Part shown: positions 20,902 through 29,070 of the stretch, one piece after another
Layout of the letters: each line of letters starts with the position of its first letter
Numbering within the stretch: position 1 is the first letter of the stretch
The notes under the pieces: model-generated
Database searches by the model: none
What the model was told of the DNA's origin: nothing
What the model saw: only the letters and a program-made list of their open reading frames with translations
Assembly: GCA_009746045.1 (NCBI GenBank)
Contig: RPFO01000080.1
Location: 7,444,616-7,474,615 of the forward strand
Direction: 5' to 3'
DNA: 30,000 nucleotides
DNA from: Mesostigma viride
Taxonomy: Eukaryota; Streptophyta; Mesostigmatophyceae; Mesostigmatales; Mesostigmataceae
Program-made: the position numbers and the translations under genes

Positions 20902-20925
20902 CTTTTTGACAGAGCGTGTAATACG

Positions 20926-21542
20926 AGTTGTGAGGGTAAGAATGCCACGAATTCCGCCATGGTTCTTGCAGGAAGTTGCCTTTATTAATAATCAGGAAAC
21001 ACAGACGTAAGTCACGTCACTTCCAAGACTGCACGCAGCACAGACGACAGGGTCGCAGTGCCAAGAGAACGTGCACGCAAGAACTAGCGTCCCGGTGTGA
21101 CCAAGTCACTCATATAGCTTACTAGGGACGCGTCCAAGTATTCAGCTGCACTGTCACAGCTGAACTGTCAATCAATTGATTACACAGACTCTGGCACGCC
21201 TTTGGCGCGCAGATCTATCAATTGTCCATACGGCTAGTCCTGTGGACCTATCCGTACACTAGTCAGCATCAATTGTCTCATAGGTCCTGGCGCGCTACAG
21301 TGCGCCTACCTATCAATTGACCATCAAGTCCTGTACAAGTCCTGTCAACGTCCTGCGGACTATCAAAGTGACACTTGTACATCCTGTGTCCGTACGCGCC
21401 CACAGTGGCGCGCCGGGTACTGTCGGCACAGCCTAGGAAACGTCATAACTTTTACGTTCCTTAACCAAATGAGGCGTTCAAGGTGCCGTTGGAAAGAGCG
21501 TAACAATCTCTATCCATCTAACGTAAATCCTTTACGTTAACT
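20926..21542 (-). repeat. 5' LTR of the Copia-type element
   Basis: 617 bp, identical by eye to 13719-14335, AGTT...AACT ends, with the same terminal hairpin at 21519-21539. In element orientation this is the promoter-bearing LTR. No match to the common initiator-tRNA primer site is visible just inside it (minus strand begins CGTATTACACGCTCTGTC), so the primer is unknown. Confidence 0.95.
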
Positions 21543-21547
21543 ATACC
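21543..21547 (+). repeat. Target site duplication ATACC, right copy
   Basis: Exact match to 13714-13718. On the minus strand it is the GGTAT that encodes the Gly-Ile of the interrupted copy 4. Confidence 0.9.
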
Positions 21548-22477
21548 CGCGTAGGTCTTTTGTTGTTTTTCATGAACGCAGGCAGGGAAGACACTAGGGC
21601 TGACGACAGTGGACACGCCGGGCGTGCCCCGGGGCAGGCGACGGTGGACGGCCTGAGCGGGGCGGACGAGGTCGCAAGCCTGCTGGATCCCGAGGTAAGA
21701 ATCCTGCACAGCCTGCACAAAGGGGAAGGGGGATGGGGTGACCAAGTCGGGAATGGCGCTGACGGCGCTGGGGACCAACCGGCGGATCTCCGCCCCGGCC
21801 TGAGCAACAGAGCCAAGGAAGGCGGCGGGGGCGAGGCGGGCGGCGCGGGTGAGCCCACACCCGCCCATGCGGCAGGGGAGGGTGGCCAAGCGCATGTCGA
21901 GTGAGCTGGCAGGCTAGGGCCGGGGAGGAGCACCTGCAAGGCGGCCTGAATGCGCTCGTCATGGCCTTCCGCGGCAAGCCGCACCAAGTGGGGGGGAGCG
22001 CCACGGAGCCAGTGAACCACCCGCGGGTGGGCGCAAAACCACAGGAGGAGCCCAAGTCTCGAGGACATGGGTGCGCTGTTCCACGGCATGGCCCGGAGCT
22101 CCTCTTCGACGTAGTCAGGGTCACCCACAGGGACGCCCAGGCACGAGAAACCACGCGCCCGCGCCAATGCCCCCGGGATAGCCGCGGGGAAGCCAGAGCA
22201 GTCCCCCTGGGGCGAAAAGACTGCACACTTGGGGAGGGTGAGCCGAAGGTTGATGGCCGCCATGGCCAATTCAAGGGCAGCCAGGGCGGCAACCACAGCG
22301 TCGGCCGGGCCAAGGGCATGGATATCGTCCATATAGGCGAGGAGCACGACATCCGGGTGCGCAGCGTGGACACCTTGGAGAGCCTTGTGCAGCGGGGCAG
22401 ACAGGTGAAAGGGGCCGAGGGGGTCACCTTGCTGGGTTCCCGTGCGGGAAGCGACGTCGGCCGTATATATATCATCC
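21543..22477 (-). mobile_element. Non-LTR retrotransposon copy 4, 5' part with reverse transcriptase
   Basis: The minus strand encodes a reverse transcriptase core: SRTGTQQGDPLGPFHLS (about 22440-22400), VVLLAYMDDIHALG (YMDD box, about 22340-22325), INLRLTLPKCAVFSPQG, then GLLLWFCAHPRVVHWLRG and EGHDERIQAAL. A frameshift near 21895 moves to MRLATLPCRMGGCGLTRAARL and QKTYAGI, where the LTR element is inserted. The N-terminal third of the protein is absent. The left edge at about 22470 falls in a GATATATATAC word and abuts copy 5 head-to-head, so the exact junction (22470-22535) is uncertain. Confidence 0.85.
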
Positions 22478-24020
22478 AATCGGCACGCACTGAGGTACTG
22501 CCCTTGATTGCGCGCCTTCATGATTCGCAGACCAAGGGTCTGCTTCTGTGGTTTTGCGCTCACCCTCGCGTCGTTCACTGGCTCCGGGGCGCTCTTCCGG
22601 CTCAGGTCCGGCTGGCCGCCGAGGGCCACGACGAACGCATCCAGTCGGCCTTGGCGCAGCTGGTCCCGGGCCCCGACCTCCCGCCACATGCTATTCGCAT
22701 TGCCACCCTGCCTGCACGGATGGGTGGCTGCGGTCTGACTCGTGCCGCCCGGCTGGCCCCAGCAGCATTTTTGGGCTCCGTCGCTCAGTCGTGGGCGGAA
22801 AGCTGCCGGCTCCTGCCCCTTTTGGCAACGGCAGCGCCTGACCTCCTGGACCCCAGCAGCCCTTTGCCCTTCGTCACCGCCATCCAGGAGGCCTATGCTG
22901 AGATCCAGCAGGCCTGTTCTCCCGTCCGTGCCGCTCAGGCGGTACAGCGCCACCTCCCTCGCGGCACTCCCTCGGTCGCCTCCGTTCAATCTCCCGCCGC
23001 ATTCCCTGCTCGCGTCATCGATAAACACCAGAAAACCTACGCGGGTATTCTGCACACGGCTGATTGGATTGCTCTTTTCGCGGACCTCAACGCCCAGGGA
23101 CGTGCGTGGCTGTTCTCGCTTTCCTTGCGGAGTGTGGGCTCGGCGTACCTTCGTGCTCTTCCCATGGCCCCCCCATTCGCCTTGGCTCCCAGCCACTACT
23201 CGGTGGCGCTCCGGCACCAGCTATTTGCCCCGCAGCCTCTTGTTCCGGCCGGGCGGCCTTGTGGTAGCTGTGGGCAGCCGCTGGATCCCACGGGGACTCA
23301 CTACCTTGCCTGCATGGGGGGCCAACAGAATCAGAATTGGTATTTGTATTTGCACACTGTCCTCCTGACGGTGGTGCTCGCCATGATTCGGTCGGTTTTC
23401 CCCCACGCGAACATCCGGTCCGAGGATGCGGATGGCGCTGCCTTCTATTCCCCCAACCACCGGCCTGACATCGTGGTGCTGGACTTTGAGGGGGTGGCCG
23501 GCATCTGCTTATTGACGTTTCGGTGGCGCGGCCCTTGGCTCTTAGCCACGTGGCTGGGGCCTCCCTCACGGCAGGTTACACGGCGGACCGGGCGGAGCGG
23601 GCCAAGCTCCTGGCCTACGGCGACGTCGGGCACCATCGTGTGGTGCCCTTTGTCCTGGAGGAGTTTGGGGCCATGGGGCCCCTGACCTCCGCCTTCTTCA
23701 AGGAGTGTTGCCGGCTCCGGGAGGACCGGCTGGACCTGGAGGGCCAGCGGGCCCCATGGTCGGCGCGGACCTGGACGTCATATTGGCGTCAGCGCTTGTC
23801 GGTGGCGCTGACTCGGGCCATGGCTGACATCATGCTCCGCCGTACGCGGGCTGATTTTGCGGTGCAGCAGGGCTATTAGGTTCCTCCCGTTAGGCGTTTC
23901 CATTGGTCTTATCGTAGTATAGAGCTTTGACATGGCTCTGTACATAGGTTTATTGCTGGGCGTTTGCTTTGGTTTGAGTGATTTCACTCTGCTGTAAGTA
24001 ATTATATTTTTAATATATAT
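22478..24020 (+). mobile_element. Non-LTR retrotransposon copy 5, best-preserved 3' half
   Basis: The plus frame begins near EVLPLIARLHDSQTKGLLLWF (reverse transcriptase thumb region) and runs through QKTYAGILHTADWIALF, RHQLFAPQPLVPAG, a zinc cluster Cys-x2-Cys ... His-x3/4-Cys (CGSCGQPLDPTGTHYLAC, 23260-23313), the conserved GGQQNQNWYLYLH, and the endonuclease core NHRPDIVVLDFEG. A one-base-type frameshift near 23495 moves to the frame of HLLIDVSVARPLALSH, EEFGAMGP and RRTRADFAVQQGY, stop at 23877. The tail with ACTCTGCTGTAAGTAATTAT and TTTTTAATATATAT ends at about 24014. Lacking the 5' half, it is not autonomous. Confidence 0.88.
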
Positions 24021-24441
24021 CATCCACACATTGCTTAGATAGATCTGTTTAATGAGACGTTGGCCGGATCAGATTATGCACTCCATCGATCATCAAAGAG
24101 ACAACCAGCGCATCATGACCATATTCAAAATACAAATCGCTGAAAGAATTGAGTTCAACAATGTTGATTTTGATTTTAAGTCACAATGGCCTGACGTCAG
24201 GCTCCAGCTCAGTAGCTGGCTCCATTGTTTCGTTCTCATAAACACAATGGTCGATTATTATCATGAGTTTAATTTTATTTTTAAAAAATTATCCCGATTA
24301 CTTTTTTACTGACTAGGTTGTCCCCAGTTTACAAATTATCAAAATTAACAAAATTACCAAAATTAACAAAAACCCCAAATCACAAGAAAGCAACATAGTG
24401 CAATTTAATTATGGAAATCATATATACCATATGAAGCAAAT
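24021..24441. other. Non-coding flank of the HUH gene with palindromes and AAAATTA repeats
   Basis: AT-rich and no gene. It contains the T-shaped palindrome 24183-24228, a third ACAATGG word at 24244-24250, and three or four tandem AAAATTA(A/C)C units at about 24338-24375. In gene orientation this is the 3' flank of the HUH-endonuclease gene. Confidence 0.6.
24183..24228. repeat. T-shaped (three-way) palindrome
   Basis: An outer 7-bp stem ACAATGG/CCATTGT (24183-24189 with 24222-24228) encloses two hairpins: CCTGACGTCAGG (24190-24201) and CCAGCT-CAGT-AGCTGG (24204-24219), with CT spacers. It can fold as a T or cloverleaf on either strand. It lies ~215 bp beyond the stop codon of the HUH-endonuclease gene, where a terminus or origin of a single-strand-mobilised element could be. 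Confidence 0.75.
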
Positions 24442-25594
24442 TCACTCATAAAATGCTATGTCAGAGTCGGAGTCCGATGACAACAACATATCTGGGGCAT
24501 CCTTATTCCGTTCGTCACGCAGGACTTTGTCAAGGAGTTGCTCATCTGTCAATTCATCATCATCACGAAGGGGCTTACGCACCTCTTCGATGATGGCATC
24601 TATGTCAAAATACCCAGAGGCCGGTGGGTCCTCAGTTGTGCGTGCAGCGCGTTCTTGGCGTTGAGCCGCGCGTGCATCGGGAAACACTGCATCTACATCA
24701 TCTGATTCAAAGTACCGCTCACGCGGATTAAACAGGGCTCTTTCAAGGCCGCGTGCTATAGCAGACAAAGAATGTTCACCAAGCCTAGGTTCAACCATGA
24801 TCTCGAATGCAGCTTGTACACGTGGGTAATCAAGGCCCCTACCTGCAAGAAATCTAGCATCTAGCGAGTATCGCCCCGTCTTGAACATGTGGGCGAGGGT
24901 TTTAATCAAGTTTGGACGCAAGCTAATACTATTGTGGTGCTTAAACCAGTATACCGCCGCACGCTCAAGTAAGTTGTAGGCGGTCAAGGAGCACCGTCCC
25001 TTGAGAGTGGGGGATCCGTGTAATAAATATTCTATACGCCCCTCTTCTTTCTCATCCTCATCAATGCCATGGCAATACAAAATCTGAAACCCCTCCTGCT
25101 CTTCCGATTTAAGCAAATAGCCTATCATCCCTGAATAATTCAATTTGTGGCTGGACTTCACTTGGCGTGCCACAAGGCTCGGCTTGGTTTTGTCATGTTT
25201 TCCCTTTTCATCTATTGGTTCACCCCACCCAAGTTCTTTCTTGAGCTTGAGTTTCACAGCATGGGCCGATGTAGCCTCAACGTCAATGAGCATGTGGACG
25301 TGCTTGTGCATTTCGAGTATTCCTTCCTCCACAATTGACATGCCCTTGCCGCCATTGGCTAGGTGGAAGGCCTCTATCTTGCCAAGCTCATCATCGTCAA
25401 GATCGCGAGCCCCCCCTGAAATGGAGATGTGGAGTGTCATATTTTTTAGCGCCGTAGGCCCACGTGCGCGCTTGGGTTGACGCAATGGGATGTAATCGTC
25501 AGTTTCGTGTGCTTGATCTTGGTGCTGTTTTTCGACGTTGACTTGCTCATCCGTTGCGGTAGCCTCACGCTCTTGTAGTTGCTGTCTTGCTTGG
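24442..25594 (-). CDS. HUH (Rep-type) endonuclease, last exon; Replitron-like
   Basis: HUH endonucleases nick one DNA strand through a tyrosine and start rolling-circle style replication or transposition. Visible in order, numbered from the in-frame ATG at 25614: motif 1-like MTLHISISGG (59-68); motif 2 HKHVHMLI with the HUH pair H105/H107 (about 25302-25294); motif 3 GYLLKSE with tyrosine Y166 and K169 (about 25119), a Y-x2-K as in Rep proteins. About 210 residues follow with no Walker A motif and no helicase, then an acidic tail ending DSDSDIAFYE. A single tyrosine without helicase argues against Helitron and against intact viral Rep, and fits the Replitron transposons described in green algae. 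The exon starts after TCATCACAG at 25595; the splice CG|C makes Arg in phase. Confidence 0.8.
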
Positions 25595-25761
25595 CTGTGA
25601 TGAGAAGGGTACATGAAAAAAAAAAATGCAGATTTTTTGCAAGGATTGTGGTCAAGATTGGTTTAAAGACATAATTAATTTTCAAAGAAAAACTCACGTG
25701 GACAAGTTTGGCAAGAATACAAGTTGGAAAAAAAAACCCTAGAAAGGATTCAGCGGCTTAC
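25595..25761 (-). other. Intron in the HUH-endonuclease gene (167 bp)
   Basis: Minus-strand donor GGACG|GTAAGC at 25761 and acceptor CTCATCACAG ending at 25595, phase 2 on both sides. It joins the zinc-finger frame to the HUH frame without a stop. The pyrimidine/A-rich interior and the exact phase match make it more likely than two separate genes. Confidence 0.75.
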
Positions 25762-26240
25762 CGTCCACGCTTTATCTTGCATGTTACGTGACGGGTGAGA
25801 CCAGCTTGGCTCCTGGCAACGAAAGGCGGCTCGCAACAGTTGCACATGAAATTCTGATTTTTAATGGCCCCTTCGCCATCGCTGTCCTCGTCATCACCGG
25901 AAACACCAGCTTCATCATCTATGAATTTACATCTTTTTGCCCGACGTGGAGGGGGATCCTCTTCGTCAACCTCATCCCCTTCCTCCTCTTCTGCCACTTC
26001 TTCATCCTCTTCTTGCTCTGCTTCTGGTTCGTCTTCCTTGTCGACATTGTTTTCATCGTCATCCTCGGAGGCATCGTCTAAAATAGCATGCCGCCCGCGC
26101 CGCCGGTGCCTTGTTTCACAGTTTAACTCAGGCACAACGTCGTCCTCAAGAATCTGGAGGTTCGCATGTGCTGGATCCATCGAGTCCCGTTCTTTGGGAT
26201 GAACTAGGTGGTCCGGCGTCGTTGGCGGGTGCTGGGCCGG
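25762..26240 (-). CDS. HUH-endonuclease gene, acidic and zinc-finger part
   Basis: Minus-strand frame running through DPAHANLQILEDDVVPEL, RHRRRGRHAILDDASED, a long Asp/Glu stretch, a basic RRAKRCKF cluster and a C-terminal Cys/His cluster (CNCCEPPF...GLTRHVTC) that looks like a single degenerate C2HC zinc finger, then KIKRG and the donor at 25761. The upper boundary is approximate because it must connect to the coiled-coil frame by a frame change between about 26140 and 26260. DNA binding near the HUH domain is the natural inference, since zinc fingers accompany the nuclease in other HUH transposons. Confidence 0.6.
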
Positions 26241-26916
26241 CGTGGTCGTCATGGACGGGGTCGTCATCTGGCGACGGCTCAAAAGCAGGCGTTTCCTCAT
26301 TGCGTTCGTCAAAATCGAGGGATCGTTTAGTCCCCTTGCCGGGCCAGGGCGACTTGCCGGCGTTTTGGTCTTGGCCATGTTGTTTTGTGGACGTTTGTGT
26401 TGATGATGATGGGGTTACAGATGACCCCCCAGCAAGCTTGCCGGCAGCAGACAAAACGGAGTTCAATAATTCATCCTCGTCCGCCTGGGACCCCGTCAGA
26501 TCCACGCTATCCACCGCTGCCCCTTTATTGATTGCGTTGGAGAGAAGGGGCCCTATTGTCTCAAGTGTCGACAGCACCTCATTTGTTGCATGTTTGACCA
26601 CCCCCTCCCACAGTTGTTCCTTTTTGCATAACGCGACTTTCAGCCGCTCTAGCGTCTTGAGTTGGGGTTCTACGGTTGTCTCGTACGCCTTTTTCACTTT
26701 CTCCTCGCAGAGCTTTTCCTCCCTTGTCTTGAGTTCATGATACCTTGCCTTAGCCGCATTTACATTCTTTGTTTGTACTTGTACTCCTTCGTTGGCACGG
26801 TCCAGATTAAGCTTTTTGTCCCTGATGGCGTTAGTTAAGTCGACTCGCTGCTTGTTTACTTTTCCAACGAGGTCCTTGAAGAGGTCTTGTTGCACCAGAT
26901 TTTTCATCGCCGCCAT
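26146..26916 (-). CDS. HUH-endonuclease gene, N-terminal coiled-coil part
   Basis: The first good ATG is 26916 in an ACCATGG context. The frame reads MAAMKNLVQQDLFKDLVGKV and continues as a Lys/Glu-rich helix to about residue 130 (RLKVALCKKEQLWEGVVKHA), then a Ser/Thr/Asp/Pro-rich linker (SSTQTSTKQHGQDQNAGKSP), ending at a stop at 26146. The linker is in one frame and the zinc-finger part is in the frame shifted by one base, overlapping from about 26378 to 26146. Either a small unrecognised intron, a frameshift or two proteins. Same strand and spacing suggest one transposon gene with the two following exons. Confidence 0.55.
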   Translation of the reverse strand: MAAMKNLVQQDLFKDLVGKVNKQRVDLTNAIRDKKLNLDRANEGVQVQTKNVNAAKARYHELKTREEKLCEEKVKKAYETTVEPQLKTLERLKVALCKKEQLWEGVVKHATNEVLSTLETIGPLLSNAINKGAAVDSVDLTGSQADEDELLNSVLSAAGKLAGGSSVTPSSSTQTSTKQHGQDQNAGKSPWPGKGTKRSLDFDERNEETPAFEPSPDDDPVHDDHAGPAPANDAGPPSSSQRTGLDGSSTCEPPDS

Positions 26917-26955
26917 GGTGTCGGCCTTTCGTTTTCTTTTTGTCCCTTCGTTCAC

Positions 26956-27280
26956 ACACCTATATTCGCGTGTATCCTGTCAATCACACGAATCGTGACG
27001 CGTGGCCGCTCCTTCTGCCTTTGGTCTTCGTGCCCCGTTAGTATCCAGCCAATCACACACGACGTAAGGTTTGTAACCGCAATCAGTTTCCAACGTGTCG
27101 GCCATTTCCATTAAATAATATCCCTGTAACCGCTATTCTGTGATTGCAAGGTGTCTAAACTTCCACCTGGACCTTACTGGGCCTGACGCCCGGAAGTGCC
27201 GAACTAATCGCCATCTACAATTTCCTAGAACTACGGTCCAATAGATATTCGGTTTGAAACTGACAACTGCGACTCCCCCC
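26956..27280. promoter_or_regulatory. Upstream region of the HUH-endonuclease gene
   Basis: Promoter is expected here for the minus-strand gene. No clear TATA box. A GGGC-CTGAC-GCCC hairpin lies near 27178-27191 and shares the 9-mer GGCCTGACG with the T-shaped palindrome at 24188. Confidence 0.35.
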
Positions 27281-27470
27281 GGTGTAACACCGTTCCCCCC
27301 ATTAACGATTCGCTGATACTCATTTCCCCTCTCACCTCTTTGGTCCATTTCCCCGATAACACCGTTCCCCCCCCCCATAAGTGCGTTCCCCCCCCGTTGT
27401 AACACCGTCCCCCCCCCCATAACTGCGTCCCCCCCCGGCCGTTGTAACACCGTCCCCCCCACGTACTGTA
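27281..27470. repeat. C-rich subterminal tandem repeats
   Basis: About three and a half irregular units built from TGTAACACCGT(T/C)CCCCCCC followed by ATAA(G/C)TGCGT(T/C)CCCCCCC. They lie ~365 bp upstream of the HUH-gene start. C runs of 7-10 alternate with near-identical 12-base words. Together with short direct repeats CCAATAGA(T/A)ATTCG at 27238 and 27588, they could mark the 5' end of the transposon. Confidence 0.7.
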
Positions 27471-28018
27471 CTTTCAACCGCAGCTCTGCCTTTTAACCGT
27501 CGAATGCGCAATCGATCTAGAAAGTATCCGCGATTTCAGTACATGCCGTCACCCTTGACAGCTGTCGTACAATAGTACAAATTAACGCCAATAGAAATTC
27601 GCCTCCGAACATATATCTCGATAGAGGTATGCGTCTTATTTAATTTCAAGGTACCTCTTAATTAATCTCGGCCCCCGCCTTCCGCTAATTTGCTAATTTG
27701 CTAAATTTGCTAAAAAAGAGCCAATTTTACCCCGACTGTCTCATTTAAAAAATGGGTATGGATAGGGTGCATGTGGTACCCGAGCTACTCGCGCCATTCC
27801 TTGCTGGTTAGCAGGGGCATGAGGCCTCTTGACTTCACAGCTGCATGGTACATGATGCACCAATACGTACCCTCCAAGGTTTTCAACCAAATGGCCAACG
27901 TTCATGCTTCGTGCATGCGTTTGCAACAAGGGGCAGGGGGCAGCATTTCCTTCTGACTGAATACTTTCTCAGCATAGCCACATAAATGTGGGGAGTGCAT
28001 AAAATGTGCAGCCCCTAA
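27471..28018. other. Intergenic spacer
   Basis: No supported gene. A short GCTAATTT tandem (about 27685-27715) is present. Open frames of 60-odd codons on both strands at 27741-27956 overlap each other and have no recognisable features. Confidence 0.45.
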
Positions 28019-28213
28019 CTATGAAGTTTCCTGTTCATAGAATAGCAAGTAGGCCTGCCCGGTGAGAACGCGGCTGAGGGGGATTGACGTTACGGTCTTG
28101 TCATCGATGTGAAGCCACTGGCGGTCGGCGTACCACGTGTCCGCGGTGTAGTGACCGCCCGCTGCACTGCGCCCATGATGGGACACTGTGGCGACCAACC
28201 GGTAGTCGCGGCC
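28019..28213 (-). CDS. Ubiquitin-specific protease, last exon (UBP24/USP10-like)
   Basis: This exon encodes the C-terminal end of a USP-type deubiquitinating cysteine protease, which removes ubiquitin from proteins. After acceptor CTCACACTCAG at 28214 the 64 residues read GRDYRLVATVSHHGRSAAGG, then HYTAD with the catalytic His (residue 21), W...DD with the Asp (37/38), and QAYLLFYEQ, stop TAG at 28019. These are the His box and the C-terminal block of the family. The word order fits the plant UBP24 / animal USP10 group best. The Cys box and N-terminus must lie upstream on the minus strand, beyond the repeat-filled intron and probably beyond the window. Confidence 0.85.
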   Translation of the reverse strand, partial: GRDYRLVATVSHHGRSAAGGHYTADTWYADRQWLHIDDKTVTSIPLSRVLTGQAYLLFYEQETS

Positions 28214-28739
<526 letters not shown>

Positions 28740-28740
<1 letters not shown>

Positions 28741-28892
28741 ACCCATGGAATGATGAATTATTGATAAGTACCGTACTGATAAAGGACCCGTTGATTACTG
28801 ACCTGACCCATGTCCTAATGACCCGCTGATTGATGACCGGTCGATAAGTGACCCTTTGATTAGTGCCCTATTGATACGTGACCCACTGATGG
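28740..28892. repeat. Degenerate GATTAGTGACCC-type tandem repeat
   Basis: About nine diverged units of 15-18 bases built from TTGAT(A/T)A(G/C)TGACCC. Examples begin near 28762, 28790, 28826, 28848, 28857, 28872 and 28888. No coding content. Confidence 0.6.
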
Positions 28893-29070
28893 ATTAAGTA
28901 ATCAATTAACACGTGACTGCGTCACGTGGGTGCCAATACAAAGTAAACAAACCTTTAACCCCTACATACAACGAGGACGCCCTAGCTTCTCTCACTGCCG
29001 CAAGTGGGCAGGCCACAGAGCGCTCTATCCGCAGCATGGTGCCGGGGCGCAACACTGTGGGTGCAATTGA
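28893..29070 (+). repeat. Dispersed repeat family, copy C
   Basis: Same order of words as copy B at 6312: CACGTGGGTGCC, AAACCTTTAACCCCTACATA, CTTCTCTCACTGCC, AAGTGGGCAGGCCACAG, GCATGGTG, and CAACACTGTGGGTG. Begins in a degenerate GATTAAGTAAT-CAATTAA. Confidence 0.7.

Larger units (their letters stand above)
13719..21542 (-). mobile_element. Copia-type LTR retrotransposon, 7,824 bp, apparently recent
   Basis: Two 617-bp LTRs (AGTT...AACT ends), identical by eye, flank minus-strand ORF0, gag and pol. The purine tract lies beside the left LTR, so the right-hand LTR (20926-21542) is the 5' LTR. Integrase precedes reverse transcriptase, which places it with Ty1/Copia and not Gypsy. A perfect ATACC duplication flanks it. 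It interrupts non-LTR copy 4, and removing it with one ATACC restores that copy's reading frame (GI|LHCADW). Odd features are an extra ORF before gag, an in-frame UGA between gag and pol, a protease-like domain after integrase, and ~950 bp between pol and the 3' LTR. Confidence 0.95.

Noticed and set aside
22478-22535. Head-to-head copies 4 and 5 as one twin-primed insertion
   Set aside because: Twin priming inverts the 5' part of one element; here both copies cover the same C-terminal region and each has its own 3' tail, and they belong to different variants, so two insertions are needed.
21541-23217. A single 558-codon minus ORF as one protein
   Set aside because: Its first part is antisense to non-LTR copy 5 and its last part is out of frame with the family; only the middle (reverse transcriptase) is real.
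21901-23685. A single 594-codon plus ORF as one protein
   Set aside because: The first ~190 codons are antisense to the reverse transcriptase of copy 4; the true copy 5 frame begins near 22478 and shifts near 23495.
24442-25594. HUH gene as an integrated virus Rep or a Helitron
   Set aside because: No superfamily 3 helicase or Walker A motif follows the nuclease as in CRESS-type Rep, and Helitron would need a two-tyrosine nuclease fused to a SF1 helicase.
27741-27956. Small ORFs on both strands
   Set aside because: Overlapping mirror frames of ~60 codons with no motif, start context or splice support.
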